Part shown: piece after piece, positions 56,519-64,000 of the stretch
Position numbering within the stretch: position 1 is the first letter of the stretch
Layout: every line of letters starts with the position of its first letter
Source of the DNA: Siphonodentalium dalli
Lineage: Eukaryota > Mollusca > Scaphopoda > Gadilida > Siphonodentaliidae
Assembly (NCBI GenBank): GCA_032622095.1
Contig: CP136061.1
Location: 173,665,107 to 173,729,106, forward strand
DNA: 64,000 bases
Reading direction: 5' to 3'
The notes under the pieces: model-generated
What the model was told of the DNA's origin: nothing
Database searches by the model: none
What the model saw: only the letters and a program-made list of their open reading frames with translations
Made by a program: the position numbers and the translations under genes

Positions 56519-56770
56519 GGGGTCATCTCAAAACTACTATCGGGATCCCGATAGGATACCGATAGTTATATATACAGTTATCGGGAAATTATCGGGAAAT
56601 GACGCAACGTTTTTCGGGAAATTATCGGAATATTTACATAGTCTATCGGGATTCGATCTATCGGAGTTTACTTTCATTTCGGAGTATCATATTCCGAAAA
56701 CAACGCATGTTGTTTGGAAAGTTTCTGTATCGGGATTACTCCGGACTTTTATCGCGATTTTATGTTTTAT
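56519..56770 (+). mobile_element. GGGGTCATCTCAAAAC-type transposon end rich in ATCGGGA
   Basis: It starts GGGGTCATCTCAAAACTA after TAA (56516-56518) and is dense in TATCGGGA/TCCCGATA motifs. The other end was not found and may lie in or beyond the assembly gap. Confidence 0.5.
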
Positions 56771-56985
56771 AGGCCTATCTTTATTATTGATTTAATAGTT
56801 TCCTAACATGAGAAATCGTTAGTATAAAGTTTTAAAGTATCAGGGGGCACGTGTCGTAGAACTATTATATGTTATACTGTGGTGATCAGTGGGTGCTACG
56901 TACAATATCGGTATTTTACCTGGACAATACACCCCACCCATCGGGAAATCTTCAAAATCAATAAATAAATTCACGGGGAGCATAC

Positions 56986-57085
56986 NNNNNNNNNNNNNNN
57001 NNNNNNNNNNNNNNNNNNNNNNNNNNNNNNNNNNNNNNNNNNNNNNNNNNNNNNNNNNNNNNNNNNNNNNNNNNNNNNNNNNNNN
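56986..57085. other. Assembly gap of 100 Ns
   Basis: Exactly 100 unknown bases, probably a scaffold gap of arbitrary size. Frames crossing it are meaningless. Confidence 0.99.
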
Positions 57086-57720
57086 GATAGCCGCCCAAGG
57101 TACACATGTACAACCCACCCATTACCCCAGTCACTACATATGTACATAAACACCACACAAATGACAACACAGTCACCCACTTTATACACGTACATGTACT
57201 AGTACACCTGAGCATACAGCCATACTTGGTTATACCCGTACATACCACAAATGACGATACAGCCACGAGTCACCATGCATGAACACCAGGTTTTCACCTA
57301 CACCCGACACATGACCATATAATCACTCTATGTATACATATTCACGATCATACAGTCACTCATTGTATACATATTCACCTCACCATGGACCATACAGCCA
57401 CTACATGCATACATATTCGCCATACACATGCCCATAGAGTCAATCCAGGTATACATATGCACATCACCAATGGTGATATCCCTTCCAGATATATCAATAT
57501 CCGCACATACGACCACTCATAAGTTCCATACTTGACATACTCATACACGCCATCCATGATAATAAATCTACTCCCCGTATACCACCAATGATAACACATC
57601 CACAACATATATAAATATACGTCCCACCGTTACCAACAGGGCACTCCCTTTATATCCACACATCATTCATGACCATACAATAACTCCGTGTATACCTATT
57701 ATCCTCATCTATGATCATAG
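57086..57720 (+). repeat. Degenerate ~40-bp minisatellite (ACATATTCACC..CATACAGCCACT)
   Basis: Blocks read 'tacatatt.acc..accatacagccact' with strong drift across the whole span. The gap at 56986-57085 borders it, as expected if the array collapsed in assembly. Confidence 0.7.
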
Positions 57721-59065
57721 AGTATTAAACTCCCTGGCTGCCATCTTGGCTTCCACCCTGTATCCAGTTGATAATTTTTTATCATAATGGGCCAGAATAC
57801 TCACATATCATGGTTCATCTCAGTTCCGTCTCAAAGTTCTGCCCATTCCCTTTCAATAATATGGCCAGAATCACAAAAGAGGTTCTCCGCAAAATTCGAT
57901 ACTGCAACTTTAAAATGAATTTGTCATGCCCCATACGGAACTGGGACAAACATAATAGATCGTAGTTGTCAGTTAATTACATTGTAACTAACACGTACAG
58001 TAACCAAGTGAGTCACAATTTGCCACCCTTTTCGGATAATGCAGAGAATAATGTTCGGGATATGTTAACTTTTAAGTTTTTACAAATTTGGTTGCCATTT
58101 TGGAAGCCATCTTGAGCAATTTAGTCTATAAACACCGTAGTGTGACACATTTAAGATAGACCAAAACAATAAACACCTTTCAATACATAGATAGTTACAT
58201 TTTACTTGAACAAATGGTCGAACCCTGAAAAGTGAATTTTTGCCGATATTTATGTAAAATTTGTGAGAGAAAAATCCAATATTTCTGGTGATGTCAGTGG
58301 TGACAATAGTAAAACTGATCCATGGTGCATCAGACATGTTAGTATGCAATGTATAGAAAACAGATTCGCAGCCATTTTGAGCCAAAGTAAGATTTATGGT
58401 TCCTGAGATTTGGAATATTCATAGGTAATGATATGCCTCACTTTAATACATTACAATGTTCTTTTCATTTCTTGTTGAAATATGAATAGAATCCCAATTG
58501 TGATTTTTTTTAAATTTTGTACTGCGTTCTGTACAATCGAATTTTTGAGGGATCGGAAGGGGTTAGGACCCCAATAATTGCATATTTAATTGCTCCAATG
58601 ATCAGTTAATATACAAAACACAAAATAAAGTTGCATTACTCAACCAGTTCCAAACAGCATGAATTGATCTAGAAGATATTTGTGAACAAATGTCATTTTC
58701 AACTTCCGGCGGCCATTTTGGCGGCCATTTTGGATGGTGAGTTTCAATTTTGGCCCAAAAAAGTGTCATTATGTCTTAGCCTCATGAAAATATATACATT
58801 TGTATACATTTTACTAGATTTTCCCGCTATAATTTTCATAAAACTGGCTCACTTATAGTTCTAGAAAATGGATCGGGTTGTGGGCGGGGGGGGGGGGGGG
58901 GGGTGGGGGGGGGTGGGGTAACAAGTCTCGTTCTTATCAGAAAATGACATGAATATATATTTCTTAAGTTGATCGTATCGATTTAGGGATGTATTGGTTG
59001 TAACAGTGCAACGTTCAAGGGGTGTACGCACATACACACACGTTGGACGAATGCAATCATGTAAA
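57721..59065. other. Non-coding stretch with G-homopolymer
   Basis: 'ggttgccattttggaagccatcttg' (58089) and 'ggcggccattttggcggccatttt' (58709) are motif echoes of the 353-bp repeat. A nearly pure G run lies at 58886-58918. No gene seen. Confidence 0.5.
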
Positions 59066-59500
59066 TAAAAGTGATTTTTTACGTTTTGAGGGGTGACCCG
59101 ATGACCCCCTTCTTATCTTAAAACCCCAGGAAAAGTTGCTTCTTAAGTTGTGTTTTTATAATTAGTATATATGAAAGTACTTTGAGACCAAAAATTATGG
59201 ATGTACGCGAAAGTATAAAAAAAAGTGAAAAATCACGTTTTGGGGTTCAGCATGGGACCCCCTTTCTTATCTGAAAACCCCAGGAAAATCCCTTTCTTAA
59301 GTTGTGTTTTCTTAATCAGTACACTTAGGAGTATCATCAAACCAAAATTCATCGATGTACGCGGAAGTGTAAATAGAAGTGATTTTTGGCACTTTTTGGG
59401 GTTCAGCAATGCGCAACTTAAGAAATCGGTTTTTCAGAATGTTCCATTATTGGTACCAACTTTAGGGGGTCAAACCTTTTGTACGCAAAAGTGTAAATAG
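59066..59500 (+). repeat. Three-unit ~155-bp tandem repeat
   Basis: Units start near 59069, 59224 and 59378. They share 'tttggggttcagcatg.gac', 'ttcttatctgaaaaccccaggaaaa' and 'atgtacgcg.aagtgtaaa'. The 91-codon frame is repeat-derived. Confidence 0.8.
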
Positions 59501-59993
59501 AACATATGCGGTCTCCCTAACTACTTCTCCAGGTGCTATATTAACCCTTACCTATGAATGGTGTAACTAACATCTAGCTCTGCTAATGGCATTATTGTTT
59601 ATAGCAGTTATCAATGGGCACATAGGTCATTAATCATCTCCTGGCAAGGCATATATCTGGTGTGTTTACTTTTAATGACTGTTCCTTTTGTAACATAGGG
59701 TAAATGTCATTAGCAATATTAAATATATAAAAAGAGCATTCAGTTCTACACCAATGAATTTTGTTATTAACTCTCTTGATTTTAGAACCAGAATTATTAT
59801 AGGACCCTATAAGAAACCTATTGAACAGTGATTCACTATAGTTGTAGATATGTGCCATTTGAGTTTATTCCCTGTTCAGAGAATGACAATAATTTCATGT
59901 GATATGATTTCAGAGCAACCATTATGCAGAGTGTCTTGAAATACACCAGTTTTAACCCACAAGGCTCCAACAACTTTTTTTCAGCATGATACA
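59501..59993. other. Non-coding stretch before the 949-bp duplication
   Basis: Nothing supported. Confidence 0.4.
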
Positions 59994-61891
59994 TGCCAAG
60001 TCTGATAGTGGCAATATAGGTAGAAATCAGACTTAAGTAGTTTTTGCTTCGATGCTCTTTTGAGCTGAACCTATAACTGTTCATGAAACATTTATTTTTT
60101 ATTAAATTCATTTGAAACCTTGACCATATACATATATTCAGCGTACTGTAGAGCTAATACCATGGAGGCATTTACCTGCATTATTGGTGAATTTGGTTTT
60201 AGGATCAAATATATTAATTGGGGGCCAGAGTATGGGGGTTCATATAGTTTTGGTTACTTGGTTTAGAAAAATAGCTTATTCCTAGAGCCACCAGGAGCCA
60301 CCTGGTGAATTCTTTCAAATTTGATTTGAAGCATTAATGGAACTTTCTGTTCCAGATTAGTTCAAGGTGTCTAGCTTGACTGATTTTTAGGGAGGCTATT
60401 GGTCAAATACAGTATAATAGGACAAATTTGGAAACTTTATGCAGGATTGGGAAGTTCAAGACAATTCTGTTCAACAACCATTTGTGGATTCTTTCCAAAT
60501 TTGGTTTTGAGCATCATAGGGATAACTACTTTCATATTTGTTTAAGGCCAACACTTTAACCCTTTGAACCCTGGCTCCCCACAACGATCGACACCCTGAC
60601 CCTGGGCTCCCAGTTGTATTTTTTATATTGTGGCCAGTGTTTAGATGTATGGTGTTGTTTATGTTCAAGTGGTGTCACATTTCTGAAACTTTAGATGTAT
60701 GTTCCCCATGGACCACTGAGGTAACGGTTGCTAGGCATCTACCCGATATTGAAAGTAAAGTACAATTATAGCTTTTACGGTCGTAATTCAGCCCAAGGAA
60801 ATGGCGTTTTTGATGCAGTCAACACCCTATTGTAAAATTTGAGATATATCTGGCCAGAAGTCTGATCCTAACTTGTATTTAAGGGTAGCAACGGTTGCTA
60901 AGCAATACCCAAAATGATCGAATGACACCATTGCCCTGTGAATGCCAAGTCTGATAGTGGCAATATAGGTAGAAATCAGACTTAAGTAGTTTTTGCTTCG
61001 ATGCTCTTTTGAGCTGAACCTATAACTGTTCATGAAACATTTATTTTTTATTAAATTCATTTGAAACCTTGACCATATACATATATTCAGCGTACTGTAG
61101 AGCTAATACCATGGAGGCATTTACCTGCATTATTGGTGAATTTGGTTTTAGGATCAAATATATTAATTGGGGGCCAGAGTATGGGGGTTCATATAGTTTT
61201 GGTTACTTGGTTTAGAAAAATAGCTTATTCCTAGAGCCAACAGGAGCCACCTGGTGAATTCTTTCAAATTTGATTTGAAGCATTAATGGAACTTTCTGTT
61301 CCAGATTAGTTCAAGGTGTCTAGCTTGACTGATTTTTAGGGAGGCTATTGGTCAAATACAGTATAATAGGACAAATTTGGAAACTTTATGCAGGATTGGG
61401 AAGTTCAAGACAATTCTGTTCAACAACCATTTGTGGATTCTTTCCAAATTTGGTTTTGAGCATCATAGGGATAACTACTTTCATATTTGTTTAAGGCCAA
61501 CACTTTAACCCTTTGAACCCTGGCTCCCCACAACGATCGACACTCTGACCCTGGGCTCCCAGTTGTATTTTTTATATTGTGGCCAGTGTTTAGATGTATG
61601 GTGTTGTTTATGTTCAAGTGGTGTCACATTTCTGAAACTTTAGATGTATGTTCCCCATGGACCACTGAGGTAACGGTTGCTAGGCATCTACCCGATATTG
61701 AAAGTTAAGTACAATTATAGCTTTTACGGTCGTAATTCAGCCCAAGGAAATGGCGTTTTTGATGCAGTCAACACCCTATTGTAAAATTTGAGATATATCT
61801 GGCCAGAAGTCTGATCCTAACTTGTATTTAAGGGTAGCAACGGTTGCTAAGCAATACCCAAAATGATCGAATGACACCATTGCCCTGTGAA
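59994..61891 (+). repeat. Tandem duplication of 949 bp, almost identical
   Basis: 59994-60942 and 60943-61891 match end to end. I noted three single-base differences (near 60295, 60597 and 60748 of the first copy). Identical short frames appear in both for that reason. Confidence 0.95.
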
Positions 61892-62290
61892 TCCAATTGT
61901 ATTATGCCACAATTTAGACATTCTTGGCATGCACATGCTGATGGTTATGTTCAAATGGTTCTACAGGTCTGAAAGTTTACAGGATTGTTCCCATGGGCCA
62001 CTGTGTATTTTTTTTAGAACGGTATACTTTGCCACACGATCACTCCCTGGTAACGGTTTCTAAGCAACTACCCGGAAATGAAAGTATAATGAAATTATAG
62101 CTTATAGCGTCGTATAATTCCGCGCTAAAAAACGGCATTTTCTATGCAGTCAATACCCTATTGTGAAACTGGAGATACATCAGGTCAGAAGATTGAACCT
62201 ACATGTAGTTTGTATTTAACGGTATCAATGGTTGCTAAGCATATAGCCCAAGTGATCGAATGACACCACTTCCCTGTGCATTCAATGGCA
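60651..62290 (+). repeat. ~290-bp tandem unit, two near-identical copies plus a divergent third
   Basis: 60651-60942 and 61600-61891 carry 'atgttcaagtggtgtcac', 'ggtaacggttgctaggcatctacccg' and 'gatcgaatgacaccattgccctgtg'. 61892-62290 repeats the same order with about 20-25% differences, showing an older unit beneath the recent duplication. Confidence 0.75.
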
Positions 62291-62955
62291 TTATGTCCCG
62301 TTTTAGACATCGCCTATAGGGCACGGTGATGGTCATGTTCAAATGGTGCCACGAGTCTTAAACTTTACATAATTGCTCAATAATGCATGATTTGACCATG
62401 TGTTTGTAATGTGCACGCGCAAGTAGATCGGACTAGATGGTATTGTGACCATGCAACCCATTTCCACAGTACTACTCTGGTGCAATGTCAAAACGTGCAG
62501 CTGTATAACGCAAATTTATGTACTATGGAGATCCTTGATGTGATTGTATCATTTCACAAAAATCCATACATTTATCATTTTATCCTATGCGCAAAACAAA
62601 TCGACTCAAATAAGAAACTGCGTGCGCTTTCCTCACATATGACAGAACACTGATTATGTATGCGATACTAATTTAAACTAAAAAGAGTTTATCGAAATAG
62701 TGTCTTTCTACAATCCTGCGAACCGCGCAACAATGTAGAGCTTTACCCGAATGGCTTCAAATAATGTACGTTTGTTGAATTCTGCGCTGTGCGCATGCGC
62801 ATGTTTTTCTACCCCAACTAGTCGGCAACAAACTCATACACATGCACCCATGGCACTGCTGAAGTTCCTTGGGATCATTTACATAGATATAAGTGGATAT
62901 ACCAATGGTTATAACATGTATGCACATGCTACATAGGTTTATGATGTCACTGAAT
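62291..62955. other. Non-coding stretch
   Basis: Frames of 61-80 codons show no domain. Nothing supported. Confidence 0.4.
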
Positions 62956-62957
62956 GC

Positions 62958-63044
62958 TGCTGGCCGCTTTTGCGGACAGTCAGGTGTATGAACGTTTTCT
63001 GGCTGGCCGCTTTTGCGGCTGGCTGGCCGCTTTTGCGGCCAGTC
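62958..63044 (+). repeat. Three GGCCGCTTTTGCGGCC-type hairpins
   Basis: CTGGCCGCTTTTGCGGACAG, CTGGCCGCTTTTGCGGCTGG and CTGGCCGCTTTTGCGGCCAG occur within 90 bp. Each can fold, and they lie directly inside the GGGTTCAAAGGG end. Confidence 0.8.
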
Positions 63045-63056
63045 GGGTTCAAAGGG

Positions 63057-63909
63057 TTAATGAGTTATAGGGCCTACAAATCAGTATCGGACCCTTCCAG
63101 AAATAATTATTGGTGGCCCACTCAAAGGGCCAGTGCTATTTGTTGCAGAGGTTCTGTTTACTGAATATTCTGTGTACAATGCGATTTATTATCAATGACA
63201 ATGCAGTGGTCATTTATTTCTCGTATGCTATGTTTGCTTATGAATTGATATGTGTATCATTTGAAATATAGAATGACTCATCTCAGTGGGTTCACATCTG
63301 CCCATGTAGTGGGCATATTTTTACTTAGTACCATGAGTAGATGAGAATGTCCTATTTTTAGTTTGTTCTGAAATCCAAGATGGCCACCATCTTGAATTTC
63401 TTTGGCACACCCTACAGGTCGCATTTATGAACCGATTTTCTCGAAACTTGCTAGTGCAATGAGCCAATGAGAACATCAAGTTGATTCAATGTCATGGACA
63501 CTCATTCATATCATCATGAATTTTGTCATGGAGGTTGACAAGGTTGAATTCAATTCATAGTCATTGTCGCAAGTTAAGCTACTGTGTCATTGACACTTTC
63601 ATTATATGATATCTACAGTCTAAATCATCTAACTACAATGCAAGGTAATGTTTGTTTTTATTCCCAATACAGTTTACATACATGATAGATCAGTTAGTAT
63701 AACAATTAAATAAGATATTTAGAACAAAAGGGATTTGGCCAATCTTGAGACGACGTCGTGTCTTGATATTGCCCGTATATTCGTATACGGATCCCCGTTA
63801 TTCAGATATTAAATTTTGGTGCATCATGCCCGCAAAGGAAAATATATTGTCAGCAAATCGCGTGTATTTTGACTCTAATTTTGACTCTCCCTCTTTGTAA
63901 TTCAAAATG
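63057..63909. other. Non-coding stretch with one inverted 'gtagggtgtgcc' repeat unit
   Basis: 63372-63460 reads 'aatccaagatggccaccatcttgaatttctttggcacaccctacaggtc', an inverted unit of the 18.4-kb family. The rest is unrecognised. Confidence 0.5.
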
Positions 63910-64000
63910 TCTCATTTGAAAAACGGCCGTATTATAGTATTGGTCCGGATGTCCGGGCGGACTGACGAACAAATGGGTAGATATGTGGCTCCGACCTATG
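63910..64000 (-). mobile_element. Minus-strand TACGGCC hairpin tail running off the window
   Basis: 'aaaaacggccgtattatagtattggtccgga...gtccgggcggac' is the reverse complement of the microsatellite and tail at 32740-32800. Only one hairpin arm is clear. Confidence 0.55.

Larger units (their letters stand above)
60560..63056. mobile_element. Candidate TTAA-flanked element with CCCTTTGAACCC ends
   Basis: TTAA then CCCTTTGAACCC occurs at 60556-60571, and again at 61505-61520 because of the duplication. GGGTTCAAAGGG then TTAA occurs at 63045-63060. The 12-bp ends are perfect inverted repeats with a CCC start, as in piggyBac. Three copies of CTGGCCGCTTTTGCGG lie just inside the right end. No transposase. 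Which left end pairs with the right one is unclear. Confidence 0.55.

Noticed and set aside
56840-57266. Frames reading across the N gap
   Set aside because: They contain 34 unknown residues and exist only because Ns hide stops.
58886-58918. Long G-run as a possible G-quadruplex regulatory site
   Set aside because: A near-homopolymer with two T interruptions in non-coding DNA is as easily slippage or sequencing noise; no gene lies nearby.

Overview
This window looks like animal nuclear DNA from a mollusc, most likely a bivalve. It is AT-rich with long non-coding stretches, no operons and no bacterial gene spacing. It carries a CCHC/DDE copia retrotransposon, a Crypton-type tyrosine recombinase, an APE-type LINE fragment, and hundreds of copies of a ~160-bp 'GGGCCATAACTC...' core repeat. 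That core repeat, followed by a GGAC-type microsatellite and a hairpin, resembles the pearl/HINE-type non-autonomous elements described in bivalves. The species assignment is inference. I found no host gene with recognisable exons, no tRNA or rRNA, and no CRISPR. One 100-base assembly gap (Ns) lies at 56986-57085.

Layout. 1-5.3 kb: inverted fragment of a TTAA-flanked element, hairpins, GC-richer tandem repeats and a minisatellite. 5.3-7.3 kb: a 2-kb hairpin-ended element. 8.85-11.29 kb: a piggyBac-like element with another nested inside it. 11.4-15 kb: more hairpin-tailed repeats. 15.06-18.07 kb: a 3-kb element with a TTA target duplication, inserted into a core repeat. 18.4-21.1 kb: a tandem repeat family split by a hAT-like element (18643-19721) and a long-TIR PIF/Harbinger-like element (20156-20847). 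21.52-22.70 kb: an element with ~70-bp TIRs and an 8-bp duplication. 23.4-26.5 kb: LINE remnants interrupted by a TTA-flanked element. 26.5-33.6 kb: almost continuous core repeats with interchangeable hairpin tails. 34-41 kb: minisatellites, tandem repeats and a TA-flanked element. 42.3-46.0 kb: a decayed copia element lacking the reverse transcriptase core. 48.4-51.0 kb: a large palindrome and an intact 525-545-aa tyrosine recombinase. 51.3-54 kb: further hairpin-tailed elements, one nested in another. 55.9-56.5 kb: inverted copy of the end of the 15-18 kb element, itself carrying a 97-bp MITE. 57-63 kb: minisatellite, a near-identical 949-bp tandem duplication and another TTAA-flanked end pair.

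The region is a layered transposon graveyard in which related copies inside the window act as filled and empty sites for one another. Two things stand out. One is the modular hairpin family: hairpin start (AACAAGAG or AACGAGAG), ~160-bp cores, microsatellite, one of several unrelated 3' hairpins, then AAAAA. Its members repeatedly sit in the oligo-A junction of their own relatives. The other is the single intact protein gene, the Crypton-like recombinase with all its catalytic residues.
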